A DNA stretch of 60,414 nt, from assembly GCF_002577195.1 (NCBI RefSeq), contig NZ_NULG01000018.1, forward strand, positions 8,405 through 68,818. The letters run 5' to 3'. Positions within the stretch are counted from its first letter, which is position 1; every line of letters starts with the position of its first letter. This stretch comes from Bacillus sp. AFS041924 (lineage in GTDB: Bacteria; Bacillota; Bacilli; Bacillales; Bacillaceae_G). A model generated the notes under the pieces. It was given only the letters and a program-made list of their open reading frames with translations. It searched no databases and had not been told where the DNA came from. Made by a program: the position numbers and the translations under genes. Below, in pieces: positions 18,444-27,133 of this stretch.

Positions 18444-19757
18444 ATGAAAAAAAAGAAGAAAGCAAGAAATCCTCTCCATTACATATTTATTTCCTATATA
18501 TTCATTGCATTTTTATTTTCATTTTTATACTATCTACCATTTACGCGAATTTCAAATATAAGCTATATCGACTGTTTATTTGTTTCTACTAGTGCGATTA
18601 GTGTGACCGGATTAACAACAGTAAACCTAGTTGAGACATTTAATGTATGGGGAAAAATATTATTAATGATTCAAATGGAAATTGGGGCAATCGGAATTGT
18701 CGTATTTATTAGCTATGGTTTTATGATCCTTGGTATTCGGATTACCATTTCAAATTTATTAGTCGTATCGAAGGATCAAAATCAAAGTAGTATAAAGTCA
18801 ATTAAACGATTAAGTTTGTCAGTTTTATTTACAACATTAATTTTTCAATTCATAGGTGGATTATTTTTCTATAGTCAATTTAGGGGTAAATATGACACCG
18901 CATCAGAAACTTTATTAGTTACGGCCTTCCATTCAATTGCAAGCTTTACAAATACAGGCTTTGATTTATTTGGAAACAGTTTAATCTCGTTTCAAAAAAA
19001 TAATTTGGTCCTAATTGTAACTGCAGCATTAATTTTTATAGGTGGGTTAGGATATCCGACTATTATGGAATATATCTATAAATACAATAAGAAAAAATCT
19101 TTATTTACAAGGATCAATATGCGTCTGCATTTTTCCTTTATGATTTTAGGAACGATTATTTTTTGGCTTTTAGAAAGAGGGCATGCCTTTTTGCATTTAA
19201 ATTTCTTAGATCAACTAACAAATTCATTTTTTTTATCAGTTACAAGTCGAAATGGTGGATATGCTCCACTTGATATTGCAGAACTAACATTACCTGCGAT
19301 ATTAATTCTTTTGGTGCTTATGTATATTGGTGGAGCATCCTCAAGTGCAGCAGGAGGTATACGTTTAACAACAGTTTCGGTTTTAGCAGCAAAAATGTTC
19401 TCAGTCATTAAATCACGTGAGGATACGATTATATTTAGAACGAGTGTAAAGAAAGAGGTAGTTGATCGTGCATTTGTAATCGCAATGAGTTTTATCATGT
19501 TAATCACAGTTGCTACAATCTTTATTTCGATTTTTGAACCGTTTCAATTAGATTTGATTTTACTTGAAGTGATTTCGGCAATTACAAATACTGGATTATC
19601 TCTAGGTATTACGACTAATATCCATAGTGTATCAAAAATAATTTTGATTTTACTTATGTTTATCGGAAGAATTGGGATTTTTACGCTGATTTATTTTGTA
19701 CTTCGAGTAGATAATCATAAATTAAAATATGTTGAAAAAGACTTAGCAGTTGGGTAA
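18444..19757 (+). CDS. ktrB: Ktr potassium uptake channel subunit (KtrB/KtrD)
   Basis: A 437-residue membrane protein of the Trk/Ktr/HKT superfamily. The four selectivity-filter loops are visible: SVTGLTTV (about 52), FTNTGFDLF (about 170), SRNGGY (about 267) and ITNTGLSLG (about 381). It forms the ion pathway and is gated by the RCK protein encoded 14 bases downstream. In B. subtilis the ktrAB order is regulator first; here the channel gene is first. I see no c-di-AMP riboswitch in the short leader. AAAAGGAG precedes the start. Confidence 0.88.
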   Translation: MKKKKKARNPLHYIFISYIFIAFLFSFLYYLPFTRISNISYIDCLFVSTSAISVTGLTTVNLVETFNVWGKILLMIQMEIGAIGIVVFISYGFMILGIRITISNLLVVSKDQNQSSIKSIKRLSLSVLFTTLIFQFIGGLFFYSQFRGKYDTASETLLVTAFHSIASFTNTGFDLFGNSLISFQKNNLVLIVTAALIFIGGLGYPTIMEYIYKYNKKKSLFTRINMRLHFSFMILGTIIFWLLERGHAFLHLNFLDQLTNSFFLSVTSRNGGYAPLDIAELTLPAILILLVLMYIGGASSSAAGGIRLTTVSVLAAKMFSVIKSREDTIIFRTSVKKEVVDRAFVIAMSFIMLITVATIFISIFEPFQLDLILLEVISAITNTGLSLGITTNIHSVSKIILILLMFIGRIGIFTLIYFVLRVDNHKLKYVEKDLAVG

Positions 19758-19771
19758 GGAGGAGCTTTTAT

Positions 19772-20428
19772 ATGCCAAAGCAATACTTAGTAATTGGAGC
19801 AGGTCGATTTGGCCGAGGAATTGTTAAAGAGTTTGATCGATTAGGTCATGAGGTTGTTGTATGCGATAAAGATAAAAAGACATTAGAACAATTAGAAGAG
19901 TACACAGAATATGCAGTAATTGGCGATTTACGTGAAGAGTCAATTTTAGAGGACTTAAATGTAAGTCAATTTGACGCAGTTTTTGTAGCGATTGGAAGTG
20001 ATTCATTAGCCTCTATATTAATTACGAGAAGATTGAAAGATAGAAAAGTAAAAAGAATTATTTGTAAAGCGAATAACCGTGAAGTTGGCGGTATTTTAGA
20101 AAGTATTGGGGCAGATTTAGTCATTTATCCTGAAGAGGAAGCTGGACATAAAGCAGCAAGAATGGAAGCGATGAGCGGAATAGTCGAATACATTGAAATT
20201 ACTAAAAACGTTGCAGGCGTTGAAACGGTCATTCCCGAAAAATTAGTTGGTAAAACGTTGAGAGAAATGAGTTTTTCAATGAAATATGGCATAACTGTGG
20301 TATTAATCATCCGCGATGGTGAGCCACTAGTATCACATATAGGTGATGTTGTTTTTCAAAGCGGAGATTTAATTTTTATTGTAGGAGAAAAATCAAAAAT
20401 TGAATTGTTTAAAAAGAAAGTTGGGTAA
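19772..20428 (+). CDS. ktrA: Ktr system RCK regulatory subunit (KtrA/KtrC)
   Basis: A 218-residue cytosolic protein with an N-terminal Rossmann RCK_N domain (YLVIGAGRFGRGIVKEF, GxGxxG at 8-13, acidic residue ending strand 2 in VVVCDKDK) and a C-terminal RCK_C domain from about 135. Octameric rings of these proteins bind ATP/ADP and c-di-AMP and gate the membrane subunit. GGAGGAG in front of the ATG and the 14-base gap place it in an operon with the channel gene. Confidence 0.9.
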   Translation: MPKQYLVIGAGRFGRGIVKEFDRLGHEVVVCDKDKKTLEQLEEYTEYAVIGDLREESILEDLNVSQFDAVFVAIGSDSLASILITRRLKDRKVKRIICKANNREVGGILESIGADLVIYPEEEAGHKAARMEAMSGIVEYIEITKNVAGVETVIPEKLVGKTLREMSFSMKYGITVVLIIRDGEPLVSHIGDVVFQSGDLIFIVGEKSKIELFKKKVG

Positions 20429-20528
20429 ATTTAATTAGGGCTTAATTACATTCACTTATTTGGAACGTTTAAACGCCGATGCTGAATATACTAATCCTAA
20501 ATGACTAATCAAGGATTGGTGTTCTTTA

Positions 20529-21734
20529 ATGAGCCAAGTTATGGAGGTTATCGGAGCATGGGTAAATGCGATTGGTACAATTAGTTCAGCAATTAGCAGT
20601 ACGCCCATGAGAGGATTAAAAGGGGAAAACCGAAAAAGATGGGAAGATATCAGTTTTCATCTGGATTTTGGTGGAAACTCCTTTCAAGCGATCGGAAATA
20701 TAATAGAGGCTTTCTTAGGTGAACCAAGTATATTAGAAGATTCAGGTGAAATTATCCAAGCTTCAGGTAACGTCACTGTATTATTTAGTTTATTAGCTGC
20801 AAAAGAAGAGGAAGAAAAAGCAGAAGAAGAAAAAGATGCAGATAGAGCGATCAAATTGAATATAACAGGGAATGCACAACAAGCTTTTGGCGGATTAATT
20901 GCAGCATTGGAAGAAGTTAGTGAAGAAGAATTTGATGTACCTGGGTTTATGGGGAACTTTTTACAATCGATTGGAAATACATTACAAGTCTTGGGTGGAT
21001 TTGTAGAGTTAGAAATAGAGGACTTAAAAGACTATTTTAAGGAAACTGGGCAAGTAGAAGAACCTAGCGATTTATCAGATGGAATCATATTTGACGTACT
21101 TCAAGAATACCAGGGCATTCCGTCACAGACTGAGGCTATTGAACTAACAGATGGAATTATTTTTGATGAAGTACAAGAATATCCTGGAAGATTGCCAAAA
21201 GATAATGAGGTTAAACCTTCAAATGAAGATCAAAATGAAAAAATATCGGAACTAACAAATGAATATTCTAATGAAGAATTAATGAATGAAATAGAGACTC
21301 TTTTTGGTAGATTGCCAGATTACGAGCCGATTGAAATACTAGATGAAACATATTCAACACAACAAGATGAATTAATACAAAGTGAACAATACGTTCCTAG
21401 TGAATTATCAGATGGATCCATATTTAATGTATTACAAAAAGTTGAAGAAGAAGCTGAAACCAACCCATTAGTAAAGCAGTACGAAGAATTAGCTCTACTT
21501 TTAAAATATAGTGGAAGTTGGATCCAAGCTGGTGGATCAATCATATCTGCATACTCTGAACAAAAAGAGCTACTAAATGTTATTGCTGAACAAAAAAAGC
21601 AAGAGACAGAAGAATTAGAAAAGAAGAATAATCCAAATAGAAATAGACAGAAAAAATCAACAGAAAATAAGTTAGCATCAAATCAACAGAAAAGTATACC
21701 TTCGGAATATACAGAATTTAAGAAAAAGAGCTAA
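20529..21734 (+). CDS. Acidic repetitive protein of unknown function
   Basis: I do not recognise the family with confidence. The 401 residues contain two internal repeat types. Six copies of a short G-x3-QAxGxxI motif occur at about residues 9-22, 49-62, 73-86, 114-127, 142-155 and 328-341 (for example NSFQAIGNII and GNAQQAFGGLI). Three copies of an LSDGIIFDVLQEY-like motif lie at 182-194, 206-218 and 293-305 within an acidic linker. The tail is Lys/Asn/Gln rich. No signal peptide or membrane segment is clear. The ATG at 20529 is weakly preceded by AAGGATTG. The gene stands alone between ktrA and the tRNA island. Confidence 0.6.
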   Translation: MSQVMEVIGAWVNAIGTISSAISSTPMRGLKGENRKRWEDISFHLDFGGNSFQAIGNIIEAFLGEPSILEDSGEIIQASGNVTVLFSLLAAKEEEEKAEEEKDADRAIKLNITGNAQQAFGGLIAALEEVSEEEFDVPGFMGNFLQSIGNTLQVLGGFVELEIEDLKDYFKETGQVEEPSDLSDGIIFDVLQEYQGIPSQTEAIELTDGIIFDEVQEYPGRLPKDNEVKPSNEDQNEKISELTNEYSNEELMNEIETLFGRLPDYEPIEILDETYSTQQDELIQSEQYVPSELSDGSIFNVLQKVEEEAETNPLVKQYEELALLLKYSGSWIQAGGSIISAYSEQKELLNVIAEQKKQETEELEKKNNPNRNRQKKSTENKLASNQQKSIPSEYTEFKKKS

Positions 21735-22025
21735 CAAAAATAAGCGATAATGTGGATGTTAGTTCTAGATACATAGATAGAATGATATAAAAATGCCATT
21801 GATAAACCCATTTATTTAAGGAGCTTAAACTAATTTTGAAGTATATTCATCAATAGAAAAGTAGACTAATAAATGGTACTCGTGCATTTCCAATATCATT
21901 AAATCACTCAATAGGTAACGATTACAAAATTTTTGATTACATAATAGGCAAAAAGGAAAATATTAATAGTAATGAGTGTGTTATCTTTTAACGCATTTAA
22001 TTAATGAAAATTAATATTTAACTAT
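21735..22025. other. Gene-free stretch
   Basis: About 290 AT-rich bases with no gene, terminator or repeat that I can support. Confidence 0.4.
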
Positions 22026-22040
22026 AGGAGAGACTTGCCT

Positions 22041-22235
22041 ATGAAAAGTAGAATGATGAAAATCGTAAAAAACTATAAGGTTCAGACTTTTGTATTTGGT
22101 GTTGGGGTTTTACTATTGTTCCTAACCATCTTAGTTGGCAGTATATTATTAAGCAATATACCAAGAGATAAAGATTTGAGATGGAAGGATCTAATGCATA
22201 CAATTAACGAAATAGAAGCTAGGGCAAATAACTGA
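22041..22235 (+). CDS. Small single-pass membrane protein
   Basis: A 64-residue protein with a basic N-terminus (MKSRMMKIVKNYK), one hydrophobic helix (about 18-36) and a charged tail. The ATG at 22041 is chosen because AGGAG lies 10 bases before it; an in-frame TTG two codons upstream overlaps nothing useful. No family is recognised. Confidence 0.5.
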   Translation: MKSRMMKIVKNYKVQTFVFGVGVLLLFLTILVGSILLSNIPRDKDLRWKDLMHTINEIEARANN

Positions 22236-22301
22236 AGTAAATTACAAAATAGGATCTTGAAATTAGTAGAATAATTTTCGGAATTTATTGCTAAATATTG
22301 G

Positions 22302-22330
22302 TTGAAGAGTACTAGACAAAACAGTATAAT
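22302..22330 (+). promoter_or_regulatory. Sigma-A promoter of the left tRNA-Val gene
   Basis: TTGAAG (22302-22307), a 17-base spacer and a perfect TATAAT (22325-22330), ending 55 bases before the tRNA. The right tRNA copy at 37395 lacks an equivalent promoter. Confidence 0.75.
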
Positions 22331-22384
22331 AGAGTCAATAGAATAAAGAATAAACGGAGATATTTTAAATGTCACCGTATATTA

Positions 22385-22461
22385 CGATTCCATAGCTCAG
22401 CTGGGAGAGCACTACCTTGACAGGGTAGGGGTCGCTGGTTCAAGTCCAGTTGGGATCATAC
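22385..22461. repeat. attL: 77-bp direct repeat of the integrated element
   Basis: The 77 bases, covering the whole tRNA-Val gene plus one base before and three after, are repeated exactly at 37394-37470. The sequences diverge immediately outside the repeat on both sides. This is the signature of site-specific integration at a tRNA gene. Confidence 0.9.
22386..22458 (+). tRNA. tRNA-Val (GAC), left copy
   Basis: The 73-nt gene folds into a complete cloverleaf. The acceptor arm GATTCCA/TGGGATC is followed by A73, the anticodon arm is CTACC-TTGACAG-GGTAG with anticodon GAC, and the T arm holds GGTTCAAGTCC. CCA is not encoded. It is driven by a good promoter and marks the left end of the integrated element. 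Confidence 0.95.
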
Positions 22462-22502
22462 TTATTGGTTTTTCTAGGTTTTTCAAAGATTTAGCAATTT
22501 TA

Positions 22503-22589
22503 GTAAGAAAGTGGTCGCTGTTAGACACTTTTCTTACAATTAAGACCACTAACCTTCTTAAGAAAAAATGAGAAGGAAGTGGTCTTTTT
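22503..22589 (+). promoter_or_regulatory. Double hairpin between attL and the integrase start
   Basis: The first hairpin pairs 22503-22513 with 22526-22537. The second pairs AAGACCACT (22542-22550) with AGTGGTCTT (22578-22586), with an inner CCTTCT/AGAAGG stem, and runs into TTTT directly before the integrase ATG. The only Shine-Dalgarno-like bases (AAGGA, 22573-22577) are inside the stem. The structure may end tRNA transcription and hold back integrase translation. Both hairpins recur in the relic at 33221-33304. Confidence 0.6.
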
Positions 22590-23510
22590 ATGTTGTTGAA
22601 GTTTGCAATTCAGGATTTTAAGGAAGACAGGGAGTTTCAAAATTTATCAAAACAAACCATAAAAACCTATCACATTATTTTAAGTGAATTTCAAAATTTT
22701 TGTGCTGAGAAGGAAATTCTAAATGTAGAAGATGTAACAAACAATGCAGTAAAATCATATCTTCTTTATTGTTTAAAAAGTAGAGGAAACAATCCTGTTA
22801 CAATTAACACTAAAATTAAGAATCTAAAAGCATTTTTTAATTATGAAGTTATTAATGATGTTATTAGTGAAAAACGTAATCCAATGTTAAAGATAGAAAA
22901 CTTAAAGACAGATACTAAGATTGATGTATTTTGTGACGATCACATTAAACAGATGTTAGGGTACTATAGAAGACTGAAAGGAAGAGAACATTCTTTTCAC
23001 GCTTATCGTGACCACACAAAAATACTTACATTACTTGGTAGTGGAATACGTTTAGGTGAAATGTGCAATCTCACATGGGGCGATGTTGACTTGGTTAAAG
23101 GTACTATAATTGTTTTTGGAAAGAATCGATCTCAAGCAAGTATTCCTTTGGCAGAAAAGTTGATTAAGGAACTAGCAGAGTACAAAGTTTTTTGCCAACA
23201 ATATTTTAAAGAACCATCTACACATGTCTTTATTAATAAGAATAACAATCCTATGACAACAGATGCTGTTAAAAATATGTTTAAGCGTTTGAAGGCGATA
23301 ATGAATTTTAAAGATGTTAGACTTTCTGCTCATACATTTCGTCATACGTTTGCTCATAGGTTTTTAATTAACGGTGGGGATGTATTTACATTACAAAAAA
23401 TGTTACGTCACAGTAATTTAAAAATGACTGAAAAATATCTAGCTATTTGGGGTACTGCGTTAAAGGAACAAAACGAGAAATATAATCCTCTAAATTCTAT
23501 AGATTTATAA
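22590..23510 (+). CDS. int: Tyrosine site-specific recombinase (element integrase)
   Basis: A 306-residue XerC/D-like integrase. The N-terminal SAM-like core-binding domain (about 1-95) is followed by the catalytic domain with Arg154 (LLGSGIRLGE), Lys178, His248-x2-Arg251 (HTFRHTF), His274 (MLRHSN) and the nucleophile Tyr283 (EKYL). All catalytic residues are present, so it should be active. It starts 132 bases inside attL and presumably recombines the 77-bp tRNA-Val repeats. A strong ribosome-binding site is absent; the available one is buried in a hairpin. Confidence 0.92.
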   Translation: MLLKFAIQDFKEDREFQNLSKQTIKTYHIILSEFQNFCAEKEILNVEDVTNNAVKSYLLYCLKSRGNNPVTINTKIKNLKAFFNYEVINDVISEKRNPMLKIENLKTDTKIDVFCDDHIKQMLGYYRRLKGREHSFHAYRDHTKILTLLGSGIRLGEMCNLTWGDVDLVKGTIIVFGKNRSQASIPLAEKLIKELAEYKVFCQQYFKEPSTHVFINKNNNPMTTDAVKNMFKRLKAIMNFKDVRLSAHTFRHTFAHRFLINGGDVFTLQKMLRHSNLKMTEKYLAIWGTALKEQNEKYNPLNSIDL

Positions 23511-23620
23511 TAGACTATATTTGAGAGTACTAGTTTAGAGTATATATTAAATATTCTTTCACATGCTGAATTGTTAAAGTTTTTAAATACTAAAATGATT
23601 TTATAATATAAAACTTACTT

Positions 23621-23704
23621 AAAGTCAATAGTTATATAGTGTATTTTTTGACTTTATTTGAGTTTTGTGCTATAATAGTATATGTAGTCAAGTTAATTTG
23701 ACTA
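23621..23704 (+). promoter_or_regulatory. Strong promoter with paired inverted operator half-sites
   Basis: TTGACT (23648-23653), a 17-base spacer and TATAAT (23671-23676) form a near-consensus sigma-A promoter. AGTCAA half-sites occur at 23622, 23648 (inverted, overlapping the -35), 23686 and 23698 (inverted). The last two form the perfect palindrome TAGTCAA-GTTAAT-TTGACTA over the start point. This looks like a repressor-controlled promoter; no matching repressor gene is obvious in the element. Confidence 0.65.
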
Positions 23705-23754
23705 ATTAACACATAAAACTAATAAATCAAATATAACATTAAAAGAAACAAACC

Positions 23755-23805
23755 AAACACAAAATTACCTCTTTTTATCATGGGGTTATTTTGTGTTTTT
23801 TTGTT
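23755..23805 (+). terminator. Attenuator-like terminator in the leader
   Basis: AAACACAAAAT (23755-23765) pairs with ATTTTGTGTTT (23788-23798) and is followed by a T-run. It lies about 120 bases after the promoter at 23648 with no open frame between, so the promoter makes either a short RNA or an attenuated leader for the gene at 24032. Confidence 0.65.
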
Positions 23806-23860
23806 TTAAAACAAGTGATCGGAATGAGGTGAAAGATTTAGAGTTTATCGAGCCGTTTTG

Positions 23861-24003
23861 GTACTTTTTCGGCTAGGCTTTGGAAAACGACAGTTTTCCA
23901 AAGGATGGTGGTAAAAAGTACAAAATAATTAATCATCCTAAAGTAAAGGTAATCACCTATAATATTAATTATTTTATTATTACAAGTAATTACCTTTACC
24001 TTA
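23861..24003 (+). other. Structured region upstream of the 24032 gene: possible replication or copy-control site
   Basis: A 10-bp stem (23879-23888 with 23893-23902, loop GACA) sits inside an outer 9-bp stem GTACTTTTT/AAAAAGTAC (23861-23869 with 23913-23921). An 18-bp inverted repeat with two mismatches follows (23939-23956 with 23986-24003), ending 28 bases before the ATG. Stacked hairpins downstream of an attenuated promoter are reminiscent of plasmid replication control regions. This is inference. Confidence 0.4.
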
Positions 24004-24031
24004 AAAATACTTTAAAAGGAATGTAGAAAAA

Positions 24032-25228
24032 ATGAACACACTTATTTTAACCAAAAGAGAAGCAGTAGAAACCTATGGGTCGGAGGATTGCAAGAAGCAT
24101 TTTGAAAAGTATAGGAAATTCACTAACAAGGATTTAGAAAAATCATTAATAAATGAAATGCGAAGATATTATTATTCCGTTGAAGTCGTCAAACCAGAAA
24201 AGGGTCGGGGGTATGTTTATAAACTAAGTGGAAAGAAGGATGGTGTTACAGCTAAAGAGGACGGTAGAATTAATAATGGTGCTTGGAGTATTCCATACAC
24301 AAAGAACATGGATATTATGGTTGTTTCTGTGTTAGAACAAGGTATAATGGAGGAAACTGCACAACCTCTTTCTAAGTGGGCAGTTAATTTTGGTTTAATA
24401 ACCCCTAATATGTACGAGTTATTGCAATCAAGATATAATGAGTTAATGAGGTCACAACATTTACAAGATTTGAAAGCAAACAATATTATTTTTGAAGGTG
24501 AAGATAGAATATTAGATGATTTTACTTATATGGTGAAGGAAATCAATAACCAGCTAGCAGGAACACTTAACCGAATGCAAAGGGCAGATATTATTGAATA
24601 TTATCCTGTATACAAAGGTCATGTAATAGAAACAGGTGAAACTATTACCCTAAATGAGAATACTGTCAAACAAATACTAACACTAAAAAGAAACTTGATG
24701 GAAAAGCATGATGTAAATGATTGGTACATAAGTCTTTATAAAAATGCACCAAAAACAAAAGTGTATTATCAAGAATGGAATACTGGACTTGCACAAGTCA
24801 CAGATGAAAAAAGTGAAGTTTTAGGATTGGATTATTATTATAGGGTTTATGCAATCATCTTGAAGGCAAGAAAGAAAAAGGTTATTAAATATCTTGAAAA
24901 ATACAACAAGGATGTAATTGAGAGATTTAGACAAAATGAAGAGTTATTTCTGAATGACAATGAAAGTAATTATCATAGGGAAAGACATGATTATGTCTTG
25001 AGGGAAGCTCAAGAAGAAGAAAATAAATTCTTGGGCAAGAAAACAATAACGTATACATTAGATAAAAGTCTACAAGAAGTCTACGGAACAGAAACCATAT
25101 CTAAAACGGTTTATAACGAAAGAGATAATTTCACTTTTGATGAAGGATATTACGCATTATACTTTGAAAAATTGTATGCTGAACGAATTAATAAACTTCA
25201 AGAGTATTATGGTTATAAATTTAAATAA
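24032..25228 (+). CDS. Large basic unknown protein of the element (possible replication initiator)
   Basis: I do not recognise the family. The 398-residue soluble protein is rich in Lys, Glu and Tyr, with predicted helices throughout. Features are a Gly-rich basic segment (about 58-80: KPEKGRGYVYKLSGKK), a central NQLAGTLNRMQRADI helix and a charged C-terminal third. There is no Walker motif or metal-binding HUH pattern. It is the first gene after the integrase and follows an unusually elaborate control region, which makes a replication or regulatory role for the element plausible. The ATG is preceded by AAAAGGA. Confidence 0.55.
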   Translation: MNTLILTKREAVETYGSEDCKKHFEKYRKFTNKDLEKSLINEMRRYYYSVEVVKPEKGRGYVYKLSGKKDGVTAKEDGRINNGAWSIPYTKNMDIMVVSVLEQGIMEETAQPLSKWAVNFGLITPNMYELLQSRYNELMRSQHLQDLKANNIIFEGEDRILDDFTYMVKEINNQLAGTLNRMQRADIIEYYPVYKGHVIETGETITLNENTVKQILTLKRNLMEKHDVNDWYISLYKNAPKTKVYYQEWNTGLAQVTDEKSEVLGLDYYYRVYAIILKARKKKVIKYLEKYNKDVIERFRQNEELFLNDNESNYHRERHDYVLREAQEEENKFLGKKTITYTLDKSLQEVYGTETISKTVYNERDNFTFDEGYYALYFEKLYAERINKLQEYYGYKFK

Positions 25229-25345
25229 AACGCACTTAATAACCGTAAAGTGACAACAAACGAGAATATGAGGTCTTGGAATTTTTGATTAACCTTATAT
25301 AAAACACAAGGGCATATATATAATGCTAATCAAGCATTTCAACAC

Positions 25346-25390
25346 AAAAAAGATAAAAATCCCATTTTTATTGGGGTTTTTATCTTTTTA
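25346..25390. terminator. Terminator between converging element genes
   Basis: A 17-bp stem with one G-T pair (25347-25363 with 25373-25389), A-rich on the left and T-rich on the right, so usable from either side. Confidence 0.75.
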
Positions 25391-25450
25391 AAAAGTCTTT
25401 CGTTATTTTCTAACTGAAAAACAATCGTGTCATTCCGTTTCATTTTTTGA

Positions 25451-25660
25451 TCAACTTTCTTCAATTTCCCAATCTTCTCTTAATAACATTGACATAGGAA
25501 ACATTGCATTCTGTAATGCCCTATCTGTTTTGTTATGAAAAAACTTCACTTCTTTTGTTTTTGAATTTAATTGATATTTATTATAATCCTCTTTTTCATG
25601 TGACCAAATTTTTATTATTTTGCCTTCTCTAAATGCTGGAAATACTTCTTCGAATTTCAT
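25451..25660 (-). CDS. Small DUF2829/Tad2-like protein
   Basis: A 69-residue protein starting MKFEEVFPAFREGKIIK and ending MLLREDWEIEES. This head-and-tail pattern (MxFxEAxxxLxxGKxV ... LLxxDWEI) is that of the DUF2829 family, whose phage members (Tad2) sequester the Thoeris signal molecule. The similarity is from memory and the middle is diverged, so neither fold nor function is assured. AGAGGAGGT gives an excellent ribosome-binding site. Its presence in an element that also encodes a SIR2 protein is suggestive, but Thoeris genes themselves are not seen. Confidence 0.45.
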   Translation of the reverse strand: MKFEEVFPAFREGKIIKIWSHEKEDYNKYQLNSKTKEVKFFHNKTDRALQNAMFPMSMLLREDWEIEES

Positions 25661-26012
25661 TTGTACTACCTCCTCTAAAGCATTATCAATAAATAATTCT
25701 ATAAATAGTAGCAGAAACCTCTCTCGTAAAATTAGGGTAATTTTATATCTAATAATATGTATAAATTTAATTTTTATTAAGAAGAGATGAATGTTGGTGA
25801 AGAGTAGTGTACTATCCTTCTAAACTACTTAAATATTAAATACGTGTGAATAATTACAAAAAAGTTGTTTAAAGACAAGGTTTTACGTATGAATGAAGAA
25901 TGAGTTAAAAAACCAATTATGATAAATTTATTGATCGATATGTTAAATAGATTGGTAATAAACGAATTGGCAAGATTACCCAATATAAATGTCAAAGAAC
26001 AATTCTCACTTT
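25661..26012. other. Gene-free stretch
   Basis: Promoter side of the 25451 gene and AT-rich spacer; only very short open frames. Confidence 0.4.
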
Positions 26013-26291
26013 TTAAGACTTTAACCTATCCCTCTTATCTAATACCTCTTTAGCGATTTTTATATGTTCTATATATATATCTTTTATATTTCCAAGCTTA
26101 GTATTATGAAATATTTCTACCTTTGTTTGACCTCTATTACAACAAATTTTAAATTCTACACTATCGATTTTATAGTGGAAATAATATAAATCTTGTTTAT
26201 TAAATGTTTTAAGTTCATATTTTTGGTAACCATTAAGTTTTGTTAATGGTTGATATATTCCTGGTAGATTAGTAATAAGAGTCCAACTCCT
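26013..26291 (-). pseudogene. Start-less open frame, decayed gene
   Basis: Reading leftward from 26291 gives about 92 codons of protein-like sequence (WTLITNLPGIYQPLTKLNGY ... IAKEVLDKRDRLKS) ending at a TAA. The frame begins right after a TAA and offers no ATG, GTG or TTG. It is therefore the remains of a gene or a gene with a lost start. No family is recognised. Confidence 0.35.
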
Positions 26292-26404
26292 TTATCGAAT
26301 TTCAAAATATTTAAATTTTATAGCCTTAATATATCATATAGGTGTTTCTAAAACGAATGTTTATGATACAAATAAAGAAAACATATAGATATAGCCTAAA
26401 ACAA

Positions 26405-26487
26405 GTATCAAAAATCGTATCAAAATCATTGTGTCATTATTTGCTGTAATTAACGTTTTTGATACAATAAAGACACCAAATTGATAC
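26405..26487. repeat. GTATCAAAA-type repeats upstream of the resolvase: possible res site
   Basis: GTATCAAAAA (26405), GTATCAAAA (26417), the inverted TTTTTGATAC (26456) and TTGATAC (26481) cluster just before the serine recombinase pseudogene. Paired inverted half-sites next to a resolvase gene are the usual layout of its recombination and operator site. Confidence 0.5.
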
Positions 26488-26502
26488 TTGAAGGTGATAC
26501 AT

Positions 26503-27060
26503 ATGAAGATAGGATATGCTAGGGTAAGTACTCGCGAGCAATCATTATATATACAATTATACGCTTTATAGAAAATTGGATGTGAAAAGATATATCAAGA
26601 AAAAATGAGTGGAATTAAAGATGATAGGCCTCAACTTAATAAATTAATTGAGTATGCAAGAGAATGGGATGTCTTAGTTGTTTATAAACTTAATCGACTT
26701 GGGCGTTCTACAAAAAGATTGATTGAGTTGTCAGAAGAACTTGAAAAACGAGGAATTGAACTAGTAAGTCTAAGAGATAGCATAGACACAACTACAGCAG
26801 TAGGGAACGCAATGTTTAAAATGATAGCTATTTTAGCTGAAATGGAACGGGATTTAATTTCAGAACGTACTAAAGCAGGATTAGAGAGTGCAAGAGTAAG
26901 AGGGAGAAATGGTGGAAGACCCATGAAGGATATTAAGCAGGTAGAGAAGGCAATAAAGCTATATGAAACAGAACAGTATACAGTTAAAGAAAACGAGGAA
27001 ATGACAAGTGTTTCAAAGGCTACATTATATAGTGAAATAAGAAAGAAGAAGAACAAATAA
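26503..27060 (+). pseudogene. Serine recombinase (resolvase/invertase) with an internal stop
   Basis: From the ATG at 26503 the frame reads MKIGYARVSTREQSLYIQLY, then meets TAG at 26569-26571. It continues in the same frame to 27060 with KLNRLGRSTKRLIEL, TAVGNAMFKMIAILAEMERDLISERTKAGL and a C-terminal HTH. The whole would be 185 residues, normal for Tn3-type resolvases. The stop separates catalytic Ser9 from the rest, and the downstream ATG at 26605 would give a protein without the nucleophile. It looks recently inactivated, since the remainder is well preserved. Confidence 0.8.
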
Positions 27061-27133
27061 TATGAGTTTAGAGTCTCACTAGATTAGGAGAGCGTTGGTT
27101 TTCCGAAAATTATAAAGGTGGGTGCATGGAAAG

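Noticed and set aside
26682-27056. Long open frame opposite the resolvase pseudogene
   Set aside because: It is an antisense shadow of the recombinase frame without its own start signals.
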